Of a DNA stretch of 64,000 nt, positions 1 to 8,020 are shown in pieces. The stretch covers positions 35,835 to 99,834 of the forward strand of contig CBIHOF010000022.1 of the NCBI GenBank assembly GCA_966211955.1, given 5' to 3'. This stretch comes from Albitalea sp966211955 (lineage in GTDB: Bacteria; Pseudomonadota; Gammaproteobacteria; Burkholderiales; Burkholderiaceae_C). Position numbers and translations under genes: made by a program. Each line of letters starts with the position of its first letter. Position 1 is the first letter of the stretch. The notes under the pieces are model-generated. The model saw nothing but the letters and a program-made list of their open reading frames with translations. It was not told the origin of the DNA and did no database searches.

Positions 1-1665
1 CAGACGCCGCAGCAGCGTCACTCGCGGCATGCGCAGCAACTGGATGAAGGCGAGCAGCTCGGCTTCACGCTGCTGCTCCATCGTAGGCAGCTTGAGCTCG
101 GCCGCTTGCGCATCGCTGAGCAAGGGGTTCGGCGATCCGGCCGCGCTCAGCCGCTTCTCGTCGGCGCCAGCGAACACCACTGCGGCGAAGGGCCTCAGCA
201 TCGCTTGTGTCAACGGTGTGACGATCACGGGCGCGTCGTGTGCGCCCAGACCGACGGACCCCGGGATGAAAGATGCTTCCTCCAGCGTGCTGTCGACCCA
301 GGCGGAGAACTCATGCAGGCTCATCGCCTGCACGGCGTCCCCGCGGTCGAAGGCCTGCGCGTCGGCGAGGTGGAGCGCTTTCAGCGCCTGGCGGCCGGCG
401 TCGTCTGCCTCAAGATGCTCGAGTGCGCCCGAGGCGCCAAGCGCAGCACGCAAGGCGGTGATCCACCCGCTGAAGCTTCGCGTGCCCGGCGACCGCAGTC
501 CGGCGATCACCGCTTGCGCAGCCTGCCACCAAGCTGCGGCACGTTCGCCGATGGCGTCCACGTCGACGGCCGAGGGCGAGGTCCAGGCCTTGCGCCGCAT
601 GGCCGATTCGATCACTTGCACGGCCCAGGCCGCATCGCCCAAGCCTGGCCATGCCGCGGAGTTCGATTTGAGCCAGTCGAGCCAGTCGTCAGCCGACGCA
701 CGCGGCCCGGCGGCGCGCAGCAGGCTGCCGATGGAGGCGCCCGCACGGGTGGTGGAGAGCTTCCAGCCGGTTTCATCGACGATGGCCACGTGCTGGCGCG
801 CCAGCAGCGCCCGCACCCGACGCGTCAGCAGACGGTCCTGGGAGATGAGCGCAACGGGGCGTTGGCCAGACTCCAGTTGTGATATGACCTCGGCCGCGCA
901 GCGCTGCGCCTCGGACTCGAAATCGGCACAGGTCGCGATGGCGACATCGACATCGGGCGCGATGTCCGCGAAGGCAGTGGCGGGGTCTGGGTCTGCATCG
1001 ATGAGCAAGGCCGGCACGCCGGCCGCATGCGCAAGCAATGCCTCGATCAGCGGATCGGGCCCGCCGGCTTGCACCGCCATCCACGCCGATGGACGGAAAT
1101 CGAAGAGCCGATCAGTGGCCGGATCAACCGAGCTTGCGGCCCATTCGAAGGCGATGCGAGCGAGCATGCGCTGGGTTCCGCCCGGCCCGGCAGCGATGGA
1201 CAGCACCTCCCGTCCCATCGTCCAGTACGCCTCGCCCCCGGACGGGTGCATCGCCGCAGCCGACCGGGCCATACCATGCGCGGTCGACACGACGGCGGAA
1301 ACGGCATGGTCGAAACCGCGCTCGTCGCGGCGATGCCACGCTTGCCCGAAGTCCTGCGCTCGCAGCATGGCGCGTGCGGACAGCCGGTCGAGCGCGGAAT
1401 CAAAGCTGATGCGCCCGGGTTCGGCCAGCGGGCCTGGCCCGAGGCTGCGGGCCAGGGTCTGCGTGGTCTCGATGCGCGGCATCCAGCCGCCTTGCGCCAG
1501 CCAGGCCCGCCGGGCCAGTGGCAAATGCTGTGCGAAAGGCACGAGCAGCACGGCGTCGCGCAGGCTCACGCCCCGGCTGGTCGCCCAGTCGTGGGCCTGG
1601 GCGACGATGCGGGCCCACGGGTCGCCCGGCGGGTTTTCAAGAGGAAGGCGTGCTATCGATGCCAT
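1..1665 (-). CDS. AddB-like PD-(D/E)XK nuclease/helicase family protein, C-terminus off window
   Basis: Reading the minus strand from ATG at 1665, the frame stays open to base 1, so only the N-terminal 555 residues are present. The protein resembles the AddB-type subunit of double-strand-break processing nucleases that lies divergently beside trxA-rho in many Burkholderiales; its partner UvrD-type helicase would be expected just beyond the left edge. Helicase-like segments are visible (AVLLVPFAQ near residue 40, VALISQDRLLTRRVRALL near 275, AMSLHEFSAWVD near 447). No Walker A motif is seen, as is usual for AddB-like subunits with a decayed ATP site. The nuclease domain that would confirm the call lies outside the window. 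The family assignment is inference from sequence character plus neighbourhood; the reading frame itself is clear. Confidence 0.75.
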   Translation of the reverse strand, partial: MASIARLPLENPPGDPWARIVAQAHDWATSRGVSLRDAVLLVPFAQHLPLARRAWLAQGGWMPRIETTQTLARSLGPGPLAEPGRISFDSALDRLSARAMLRAQDFGQAWHRRDERGFDHAVSAVVSTAHGMARSAAAMHPSGGEAYWTMGREVLSIAAGPGGTQRMLARIAFEWAASSVDPATDRLFDFRPSAWMAVQAGGPDPLIEALLAHAAGVPALLIDADPDPATAFADIAPDVDVAIATCADFESEAQRCAAEVISQLESGQRPVALISQDRLLTRRVRALLARQHVAIVDETGWKLSTTRAGASIGSLLRAAGPRASADDWLDWLKSNSAAWPGLGDAAWAVQVIESAMRRKAWTSPSAVDVDAIGERAAAWWQAAQAVIAGLRSPGTRSFSGWITALRAALGASGALEHLEADDAGRQALKALHLADAQAFDRGDAVQAMSLHEFSAWVDSTLEEASFIPGSVGLGAHDAPVIVTPLTQAMLRPFAAVVFAGADEKRLSAAGSPNPLLSDAQAAELKLPTMEQQREAELLAFIQLLRMPRVTLLRRL

Positions 1666-1712
1666 AGAAAAGATGAAGCCGCCGCGGGGGCCGCGACGGC
1701 ATCGGGGTCTGA

Positions 1713-1737
1713 GCACAATGTGTCAGAATCATTGTGC
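1713..1737. promoter_or_regulatory. Perfect inverted repeat between the AddB-like gene and trxA
   Basis: GCACAATG at 1713-1720 and CATTGTGC at 1730-1737 form a perfect 8-bp inverted repeat with a 9-bp spacer. It lies in the 135-bp divergent region between the AddB-like gene (start 1665) and trxA (start 1801), so it is placed where an operator for a dimeric regulator could control either gene. It has no poly-T tail and is not a terminator. The regulator is unknown. Confidence 0.45.
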
Positions 1738-1800
1738 CTTGCCGACATATGCGGCGTTCAACTGGGTCCTTGCCAAGGACCTCTCCCCCAAGGACAAGCC

Positions 1801-2130
1801 ATGAGCTCCGATCTCATCAAGCACACCACCGACGCGTCATTCGACAGCGACGTTCTCAAGGCCGACAAGCCGGTCCTCGTGGACTACTGGGCCGAGTGGT
1901 GCGGTCCCTGCAAGATGATCGCGCCCATCCTCGACGAAGTGTCGAAGGACTACGACGGCCGCCTGCAGATCGCCAAGCTCAACGTCGACGAAAACCGCGA
2001 CGTGCCCGCGAAGTTCGGCATCCGCGGCATCCCGACGCTCATGCTCTTCAAGGGCGGCCAGCTCGCCGCCACCAAGGTGGGCGCCCTGTCGAAGGCCCAG
2101 TTGACGGCCTTCCTCGACGGTCATCTATAA
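1801..2130 (+). CDS. trxA: Thioredoxin 1
   Basis: Encodes a 109-residue cytoplasmic thioredoxin that reduces protein disulfides and is itself recycled by thioredoxin reductase. The redox motif WCGPC is at residues 33-37, preceded by the usual YWAE, and the cis-proline loop GIPTL follows near residue 75. Length matches the family exactly. The ATG at 1801 is preceded by AAGGACAAGCC, giving an AGGA ribosome site; a longer in-frame extension upstream is read-through of non-coding sequence. The trxA-rho order is conserved in this bacterial group. Confidence 0.97.
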   Translation: MSSDLIKHTTDASFDSDVLKADKPVLVDYWAEWCGPCKMIAPILDEVSKDYDGRLQIAKLNVDENRDVPAKFGIRGIPTLMLFKGGQLAATKVGALSKAQLTAFLDGHL

Positions 2131-2142
2131 TCCTCCCCAATC

Positions 2143-2200
2143 GCTTCGGGAGAAGCCAAGCAATCCCAAAAGGTAGCCCGCGCGGCACCCCTCCCGAAGC
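2143..2200 (+). promoter_or_regulatory. Long-range hairpin in the trxA-rho intergenic leader
   Basis: GCTTCGGGAG at 2143-2152 is perfectly complementary to CTCCCGAAGC at 2191-2200, giving a 10-bp stem closing a 38-nt loop just after the trxA stop. There is no U-tract, so it is not an ordinary intrinsic terminator. The remaining 205 bp up to rho carry no gene that I can support. Since rho is autoregulated in other bacteria through its leader, this could be part of such a leader; that is inference. Confidence 0.4.
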
Positions 2201-2405
2201 CTGAATTCTTGCCACCACGCCAGCAGTCTAGGCGCGTGGATTCGGCCTCCCACTCCGACCAAGCTCTCTCTTCGTAGCCACCGTGCGCGACCTCCGCGCC
2301 AAAAAGTCGTAAGGCAAAACCGGCGGCGACGAATCGGACGCGAGACCGAATACTCGGCGATGCCATTGGCAGGCAGCTCGCCAAATCACCCCAGGGTCGC
2401 AACCC

Positions 2406-3668
2406 ATGCATCTGTCAGAACTTAAAGCGCAGCACGTCTCCGAACTCATCAAGATGGGCGAAGCGCTGGAGATCGAGAACGTCGCCCGCCTGCGCAAGCA
2501 GGAGCTGATGTTCGCGATCATGAAAAAGCGCGCCAAGGCCGGCGAACAGGTCTTCGGCGACGGCGTGCTCGAAGTGCTGCCCGACGGCTTCGGCTTCCTG
2601 CGCTCGCCGGATGCGAGCTACATGGCGTCCACGGACGACATCTACCTCAGCCCGAGCCAGATCCGCCGCTTCAACCTGCACACCGGCGACGCCATCGAAG
2701 GCGAAGTGCGCGTGCCCAAGGACGGCGAACGCTACTTCGCGCTCGTGAAGGTCGACAAGGTCAATGGCCTCACGCCCGAGGAGAGCAAGCACAAGATCAT
2801 GTTCGAGAACCTGACGCCGCTCTTCCCGAAAGAGCAGTTCAGGCTCGAGCGCGACATCAAGTCAGACGAGAACATCACGAGCCGCATCGTCGACCTGATC
2901 GCACCGATCGGCAAAGGCCAGCGCGCCCTGCTCGTCTCCGCGCCCAAGAGCGGCAAGACGGTGATGATGCAGAACCTCGCGCACGCGATCACCGCGAACT
3001 ACCCCGAGGTCTACCTCATCGTGCTGCTCGTCGACGAGCGGCCGGAAGAAGTGACCGAAATGCAGCGCACCGTGCGCGGCGAAGTCATCAGCTCCACCTT
3101 CGACGAGCCCGCCGCCCGCCACGTGCAGGTGGCCGAGATGGTCATCGAGCGTGCCAAGCGCCTTGTGGAGCTGAAGAAGGACGTGGTGATCCTGCTCGAC
3201 TCCATCACCCGCCTCGCCCGTGCCTACAACAACGTCCTGCCCTCGTCGGGCAAGGTGCTGACCGGCGGTGTGGACGCCAACGCCTTGCAGCGCCCCAAGC
3301 GCTTCTTCGGCGCGGCGCGAAACATCGAGGAAGGCGGCTCGCTGACCATCATCGGCACCGCGCTGGTGGACACCGGCAGCCGCATGGACGAAGTCATCTA
3401 CGAAGAGTTCAAGGGCACGGGCAACTGCGAAATCCACCTGGATCGCCGCATGTCCGAGAAGCGGGTGTACCCGTCGATCCTCCTGAACAAGTCGGGCACG
3501 CGCCGCGAAGAGCTGTTGCTGAAGCCTGAGATTCTTCAAAAGAGCTGGATCCTGCGCAAGCTGCTCTACCCGATGGACGAAATCGAGGCGATGGAGTTCA
3601 TCCTCGACAAGATGAAGTCGACGAAGAACAACCTGGACTTCTTCGACATGATGCGGAGAGGGGGTTAG
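2406..3668 (+). CDS. rho: Transcription termination factor Rho
   Basis: A 420-residue hexameric RNA-dependent ATPase that ends transcription at Rho-dependent sites. The N-terminal helical domain (MHLSELKAQHVSEL) is followed by the cold-shock-like RNA-binding domain (GVLEVLPDGFGFLRS near residues 49-65), the Walker A loop (SAPKSGKT near 180) and Walker B (VVILLDSITRLARAYNN). The Q/R-loop region SGKVLTGGVDANALQRPKRF is intact. Length and motifs are canonical. The gene follows trxA after an unusually long leader of about 275 bp. A weak AGGG site precedes the ATG. Confidence 0.98.
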   Translation: MHLSELKAQHVSELIKMGEALEIENVARLRKQELMFAIMKKRAKAGEQVFGDGVLEVLPDGFGFLRSPDASYMASTDDIYLSPSQIRRFNLHTGDAIEGEVRVPKDGERYFALVKVDKVNGLTPEESKHKIMFENLTPLFPKEQFRLERDIKSDENITSRIVDLIAPIGKGQRALLVSAPKSGKTVMMQNLAHAITANYPEVYLIVLLVDERPEEVTEMQRTVRGEVISSTFDEPAARHVQVAEMVIERAKRLVELKKDVVILLDSITRLARAYNNVLPSSGKVLTGGVDANALQRPKRFFGAARNIEEGGSLTIIGTALVDTGSRMDEVIYEEFKGTGNCEIHLDRRMSEKRVYPSILLNKSGTRREELLLKPEILQKSWILRKLLYPMDEIEAMEFILDKMKSTKNNLDFFDMMRRGG

Positions 3669-3770
3669 CCCCCCAGTCGCTGGCGCTCCTGCCCCCGAGG
3701 GGCGCCACCCTGCGGGCTGGCGGAGCCAGTCCCGCGGGCGTTGCTTGAATGGCGCTTCGCTTTGCTCGCT
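3669..3770. repeat. GC-rich palindromic intergenic sequence after rho
   Basis: Directly after the rho stop there is a run of GC-rich partial palindromes, including CGGGCTGGC (3713-3721) and GCCAGtCCCG (3725-3734), which pair around a GGA loop with one bulged T, and CCCC/GGGG arms around 3692-3702. The sequence style resembles dispersed intergenic palindromes common in this bacterial group. No T-run follows, so a Rho-independent terminator is not supported. Copy number cannot be judged from one window. Confidence 0.35.
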
Positions 3771-3773
3771 GTT

Positions 3774-3802
3774 TTGGGCTATTGGCGCGTTCTGGCTATA
3801 AT
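3774..3802 (+). promoter_or_regulatory. Predicted sigma-70 promoter of rpmE2
   Basis: A perfect -10 box TATAAT at 3797-3802 is preceded after 17 bases by TTGGGC at 3774-3779, a weak -35. The predicted start near 3809 gives a 5' leader of about 60 nt before rpmE2. This is the best sigma-70-like element in the 200-bp rho-rpmE2 gap. Confidence 0.6.
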
Positions 3803-3870
3803 CGCGGGTTTTCCGCAACGGCAAGTGCGTCGAGTGGTTCGACGTGGCTCCCGAACTGACGAGGTTCCCC

Positions 3871-4128
3871 ATGAAAGAAGGCATTCACCCCGGTTACCGC
3901 GACATCTGCTTCGTGGACCTGTCCAACGGTTTCAAGTTCGTGACCCGTTCCACGGCTCAGACCAAGGAAACCATCAAGATGGAAGACGGCCGTGAGCTGC
4001 CGCTCATCAAGCTGGAAACCACGAGCGAATCGCACCCGTTCTACACCGGCACGCAAAAGAGCGTCGACTCGCTCGGCGGCCGCGTCGAGAAGTTCCGCAA
4101 CAAGTTTGCGCACCTCTCCAAGAAGTAA
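3871..4128 (+). CDS. rpmE2: 50S ribosomal protein L31, type B (zinc-free form)
   Basis: An 85-residue ribosomal protein L31 beginning MKEGIHPGYRDICFVDLS. It lacks the paired CxxC zinc-ribbon cysteines of type A L31 and has the longer type B body with the ending RVEKFRNKFAHL, which marks it as the zinc-independent form. The start at 3871 fits the family length; the 5' leader and its own promoter lie upstream. Only one other cysteine-like ligand position is occupied, so zinc binding is unlikely. Confidence 0.93.
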   Translation: MKEGIHPGYRDICFVDLSNGFKFVTRSTAQTKETIKMEDGRELPLIKLETTSESHPFYTGTQKSVDSLGGRVEKFRNKFAHLSKK

Positions 4129-4165
4129 AGCCAAGACCCGCAGCGATGCGGGTTTCGCACCGAAG

Positions 4166-4192
4166 AAGGCAGCCCAGGCTGCCTTTTTTGTT
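4166..4192 (+). terminator. Rho-independent terminator after rpmE2
   Basis: GGCAGCC (4168-4174) pairs with GGCTGCC (4177-4183), followed immediately by a run of six T and TTTT slightly later. This is a strong intrinsic terminator 40 bp after the rpmE2 stop. Confidence 0.85.
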
Positions 4193-4232
4193 TTCCGGTC
4201 GGCCCCCTCCTCGCCCGCCGCCGTTGTGTTGC

Positions 4233-5927
4233 ATGATCCGCGCTGACCACAAGAACGGCACCTTGAACTCACCCAATCCCGCGCTCGTCACCCATCGCGC
4301 CGCCCAGCGCCTTCCGCGGCTGGCGCTGTTCCTGTTCTGCGCTGCCTACGTCATCCCTGGCGTCTTCGGGCGCGACCCGTGGAAGAACGCGGACATCACC
4401 GCCTTCGGGTACATGGTCGGCATGGCCGATGGGCGCAGTTCGTGGTTCGCGCCAGCCCTGGGTGGGTTGCCCGCGGATGCAGCCTTCCTGCCTTACTGGC
4501 TGGGTGCCGCCTTCATCAAGGTGCTCGGCCCCCTGCTCGGCGCGCCCTTGGCCGCGCGCCTCCCCTTCGCCGCCCTGCTGGTCCTCGTGTTGCTGTTGAC
4601 CTGGTACAGCACCTACCACCTCGCGCGCACCGATGCCGCCCAGCCACTGCCCTTCGCCTTCGGCGGCGAGGCGAGCCCCATCGACTATGCCCGTGCCATC
4701 GCCGATGGCGCCTTGCTGGCGCTGATCGCATCCCTGGGCCTGCTGCAGCTCGGCCACGAGACGACGCCCGAGCTGGCGCAGTTGGCGAGCGTCTCGCTGT
4801 ACCTCTACGGCCTCTGCGCAATGCCGACCAAGGACTGGGCACCCAAGCTGGCCGTCCTTCTCGCGTTGCCCGCGCTGGCCGCGTCGGGCGCGCCGGCCGT
4901 GGCGGTGGCGCTCGGCATCGTCGGCTGCCTCGTCTGCTGGCAGAGCGATGGCCCGGACACGCCCCGTTTCCTTCCCTTCGTCGCCGGCAGCACCGTGCTG
5001 GCCGCCGCTGCAGCCTGGCTGTTGGGCGCCTGGGGCTGGCGGCTTGCACCCCACGCCTCCGGGGCGCAGGTGCTGGCGACGCTGAAGCTGCTCGGTTGGT
5101 TCCCATGGCCGGCATGGCCGATGGCGGTGTGGACGCTGTGGCGCTGGCGCAAGCACCTGACGGAGCGCCATCTTGCCGTGCCGTTGGGCTGCGTCCTGGT
5201 AAGCCTCGTCGCCTGCATCACCATGGGCGGCTCCGACCGTGCGCTGATGCTGACGCTGCCTCCGCTCGCCGTGCTCGCATCCTTCGCCCTGCCAACCTTG
5301 CGACGCAGCACATCCGCGGCCGTGGACTGGTTCTCCGTCTTCTTCTTCAGCGTCTGCGCCTTGAGCATGTGGGTGGTCTACATCTCCCTGCAGACCGGCG
5401 TTCCTGCGACGCCGGCCGCCAACGTGGCGCGACGCCTGAGCGGCTATAACTCCAGCTTCTCCATCCTGTCGCTGGTTGTCGCGGCACTCGGCACGCTGGC
5501 CTGGATCTGGCTCGTGCGCTGGCGCACCGGACGCCACCGCAACCCGCTCTGGAAGAGCCTCGTGCTTCCCGCGAGCGGCGTTGCCCTGTGCTGGCTGCTG
5601 TTGACCACGCTCTGGCTGCCAATGCTCGACTACGCACGAAGCTATCGGCCGCTGATCGAGAGGATTGCGCGACATGTCCCGAAGGACCAATGCGTGAATG
5701 GCTGGGCGCTGCCGCGCGGGCAGATCGCCGCGCTCGAGTACATGGGGGGCTACCAGGTCGACGCAGTGAACGCCCCGGCACTTTCGCGCTGCGACATCCT
5801 CATGCGGCTCGAAGCACGTGACCACGAAAAGGCGCCGATCGTTGGCTGGACGCTGGTTGCTCGCGAGCAGCGCCCAAGCGACCGCGACGAACTCACGGCA
5901 ATCTATCGCCGCAATGCCACACGTTGA
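4233..5927 (+). CDS. Multi-pass membrane glycosyltransferase, ArnT/PMT-like (GT-C fold)
   Basis: A roughly 564-residue integral membrane protein. Near the N-terminus it has a short luminal-type loop with GRDPWKNAD, where Asp-Pro-Trp corresponds to the acidic DPW/DE loop of ArnT-like GT-C enzymes that use polyprenyl-linked sugars. About ten to twelve hydrophobic segments follow, then a soluble C-terminal region (DQCVNGWALPRGQ). It probably transfers a sugar from a lipid carrier to an envelope acceptor, but the substrate cannot be read from sequence. The start is uncertain: ATG at 4233 has no clear ribosome site, and TTG at 4263 is an alternative. Its stop abuts the phoR stop directly (TGATCA), with no spacer. 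Confidence 0.75.
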   Translation: MIRADHKNGTLNSPNPALVTHRAAQRLPRLALFLFCAAYVIPGVFGRDPWKNADITAFGYMVGMADGRSSWFAPALGGLPADAAFLPYWLGAAFIKVLGPLLGAPLAARLPFAALLVLVLLLTWYSTYHLARTDAAQPLPFAFGGEASPIDYARAIADGALLALIASLGLLQLGHETTPELAQLASVSLYLYGLCAMPTKDWAPKLAVLLALPALAASGAPAVAVALGIVGCLVCWQSDGPDTPRFLPFVAGSTVLAAAAAWLLGAWGWRLAPHASGAQVLATLKLLGWFPWPAWPMAVWTLWRWRKHLTERHLAVPLGCVLVSLVACITMGGSDRALMLTLPPLAVLASFALPTLRRSTSAAVDWFSVFFFSVCALSMWVVYISLQTGVPATPAANVARRLSGYNSSFSILSLVVAALGTLAWIWLVRWRTGRHRNPLWKSLVLPASGVALCWLLLTTLWLPMLDYARSYRPLIERIARHVPKDQCVNGWALPRGQIAALEYMGGYQVDAVNAPALSRCDILMRLEARDHEKAPIVGWTLVAREQRPSDRDELTAIYRRNATR

Positions 5928-7286
5928 TCAGCTCGCGTCGGCGTGGTCCAGCGAACGCCTCGGGTCCACCGCGGGTTCGAGATAGCGGATGCGCGCCGAT
6001 GGAAACACCAGCCTGAAGCTAGACCCCTTGCCGGGCTCGCTGTCGATCTCCAGCTCGCCGCCATGGCGCTGCGCCACGTGCTTGACGATGGACAGCCCGA
6101 GGCCCGTCCCACCGGTGTCGCGCGAACGGCTGCCGTCCACGCGGTAGAAGCGCTCGGTAAGGCGTGGAAGGTGCTCGCGCTCGATGCCGATGCCCGTGTC
6201 GCGCACCTCGATCTCGCCGCCACCATCCGCACGCAACCGCCAGTGGGTCTCGATCGTCCCAGCACTTGGCGTGTAGCGGACCGCGTTGTTGACGAGGTTG
6301 GCCACGGCGCTGAGCAACTCCGGCTCGGCCCCGGCGATCTGCACGCCATCGGCCTCGTCGAACACCAGTGTGTGCCGCCCTGCCGACAGCGCCTGACCAT
6401 CCGCATGCACCCGGGTCAGCACTTTCTGCAGCGACACCCAGCGATCCGCTGCCGGCCGAGGACTGCCCTCGAGCTGCGCGAGGGTCAGCAGGTCGCCGAC
6501 GAGAGTCTGCATGCGCACTGTCTGCTGCGACATCAACTCCAGCACGCGGCGGCGCTCCACCTCGGTGAGGGGCAGGCTGCCCATGGTCTCGATGAAGCCC
6601 GACAACACCGTGAGCGGCGAGCGAATCTCATGCGAGACGTTGGCCACGAAATCGCGCCGCATCGCGTCGTTGCGCTCGCGATCGGTGATGTCCTGCGACA
6701 GCACGAGCTTGAGGCCTTCGCTGTAGGGGCGGATGAGCACGGCGATGGTGCCGCGCGACCCCGGCCCGCCAAAGCTGATCCCTTCCGCGAAATCACCCGA
6801 TTGCAGGTAGGCGACGAAGGCCGGCGAGCGCACGAGGTTGGTGATGCGCTGCCGGCGGTCACGCTGAGGATCGAGCCCGAAGTGGTCGGCTGCCACCGAG
6901 TTGCACCATTCGATCTGTTCGTTCTCGTCCAGCAGCAGCACGCCGTTCGGCGAGGCCTCGATGGCAGAGAGGAACTGGTCGAGCCGCATGTTCTCCGTCT
7001 CGACGCGGCGCTCGAGCAACCGGACCGAACGCTCGACGCGATAACCCACCTCGCCCCAGAAGCCCGCGTCACGCGGCGCAGCACCCTCGTTCTGGCCGCG
7101 CAGCCAGTCCATGAATCGGTGCGCTCGCCAGGCATCGACAAATCCGTAGATCAACGCTGCCGTGCTGGCGCCGATGCAGGTGCCCAGCGCCGGCCACTGA
7201 AGGATGCCGCCGATCAGCATGCCCAGCAGCGCCCCGGCGACGACCGCCACCACGCCGGCCAGCAGCCTTGGAATCAACCAAGCCAT
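5928..7286 (-). CDS. phoR: Phosphate regulon sensor histidine kinase PhoR
   Basis: A 452-residue inner-membrane kinase that phosphorylates PhoB when phosphate is low. Two hydrophobic segments lie at about residues 5-30 and 33-50, with no real periplasmic domain, then a charged linker, a PAS domain (about 100-200), the HisKA box with phosphoacceptor His219 (FVANVSHEIRSPLT), and the ATPase domain with DTGIGI and GTGLGLSIVKH. This is standard PhoR architecture. It is the last gene of the pst-pho cluster, 18 bp after phoB, and signal input is expected to come through PstSCAB and PhoU. Confidence 0.95.
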   Translation of the reverse strand: MAWLIPRLLAGVVAVVAGALLGMLIGGILQWPALGTCIGASTAALIYGFVDAWRAHRFMDWLRGQNEGAAPRDAGFWGEVGYRVERSVRLLERRVETENMRLDQFLSAIEASPNGVLLLDENEQIEWCNSVAADHFGLDPQRDRRQRITNLVRSPAFVAYLQSGDFAEGISFGGPGSRGTIAVLIRPYSEGLKLVLSQDITDRERNDAMRRDFVANVSHEIRSPLTVLSGFIETMGSLPLTEVERRRVLELMSQQTVRMQTLVGDLLTLAQLEGSPRPAADRWVSLQKVLTRVHADGQALSAGRHTLVFDEADGVQIAGAEPELLSAVANLVNNAVRYTPSAGTIETHWRLRADGGGEIEVRDTGIGIEREHLPRLTERFYRVDGSRSRDTGGTGLGLSIVKHVAQRHGGELEIDSEPGKGSSFRLVFPSARIRYLEPAVDPRRSLDHADAS

Positions 7287-7304
7287 CGTGTTATCGGGCC
7301 GCCG

Positions 7305-8009
7305 TCAATCGGACGACAGCGCCTGCACCTGTTGCGTGAGCCGGTAGCCCGCGCCACGAACAGTCTCGATCATGCGAGCGCAGTTCACGGGCTCCAGTGC
7401 CTCGCGAAGGCGCTTCACGTGGACGTCCACGGTTCGCTCCTCGATGAACACATGGTCGCCCCACACCCGGTCGAGCAATTGGGCGCGGCTGTGCACGCGC
7501 TCGGGGTGCGTCATGAAGAAGTGCAGCAGGCGGAACTCGGTCGGCCCGATGCGCACTTCGCGCTCGTCGCGCGTCACGCGCCGCGTGGCCGGGTCGAGCT
7601 TGAGGCCGCCGACGTCCACCAGCGTGTCCAGCGCTTCGGGTGCCTTGCGACGCAGCACCGCACGGATGCGCGCCAGCAGCTCGTTGGTGGAAAAAGGCTT
7701 GACGAGGTAATCGTCTGCCCCCGCGTCGAGGCCGGCGATCTTGTCGGCCTCTTCCGCGCGCGCGGTCAGCATGATGATGGGCAGTTCGCGGGTGCGCACC
7801 GCGCCGCGCCAACGCTTGGCGAGCGCAAGGCCGCTCTGGCCGGGCAGCATCCAGTCGAGCACGACGAGGTCGGGCAGCACGCGGTCCACCTCGAACTGCG
7901 CCTGGTCGGCCGTGGCGGCGATGGTGACTTCGTAACCCGCGTGGCGCAGGTTGATCGAGATCAGCTCGGCGATGGCCGATTCGTCTTCAACTACAAGAAC
8001 GCGACTCAT
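7305..8009 (-). CDS. phoB: Phosphate regulon response regulator PhoB
   Basis: A 234-residue OmpR-type transcription factor. The receiver domain has the acidic pair E8-D9, phosphoacceptor Asp52 (LVVLDWMLPG) and the conserved Lys of YLVKPFS. The C-terminal winged helix carries the DNA recognition segment (VFIEERTVDVHVKRLRE). It binds Pho boxes such as the repeats seen before pstS and drives the pst operon. It lies between phoU and phoR on the same strand. Confidence 0.97.
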   Translation of the reverse strand: MSRVLVVEDESAIAELISINLRHAGYEVTIAATADQAQFEVDRVLPDLVVLDWMLPGQSGLALAKRWRGAVRTRELPIIMLTARAEEADKIAGLDAGADDYLVKPFSTNELLARIRAVLRRKAPEALDTLVDVGGLKLDPATRRVTRDEREVRIGPTEFRLLHFFMTHPERVHSRAQLLDRVWGDHVFIEERTVDVHVKRLREALEPVNCARMIETVRGAGYRLTQQVQALSSD

Positions 8010-8020
8010 CGCAGTACTCC

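Noticed and set aside
29..1804. Plus-strand 591-codon frame opposite the AddB-like gene
   Set aside because: Translation is rich in Ser, Arg and Ala with no recognisable motif, and it is antisense to a frame with clear protein character. It is a high-GC shadow.
2236..2277. Possible 13-codon leader peptide before rho
   Set aside because: GTG start without a good ribosome site and no known rho-leader sequence; too weak to list as a gene.
4269..5825. Long minus-strand frame opposite the membrane glycosyltransferase
   Set aside because: Gln/Gly/Arg-rich composition with no hydrophobic or catalytic pattern. The plus-strand protein is clearly membrane-spanning.
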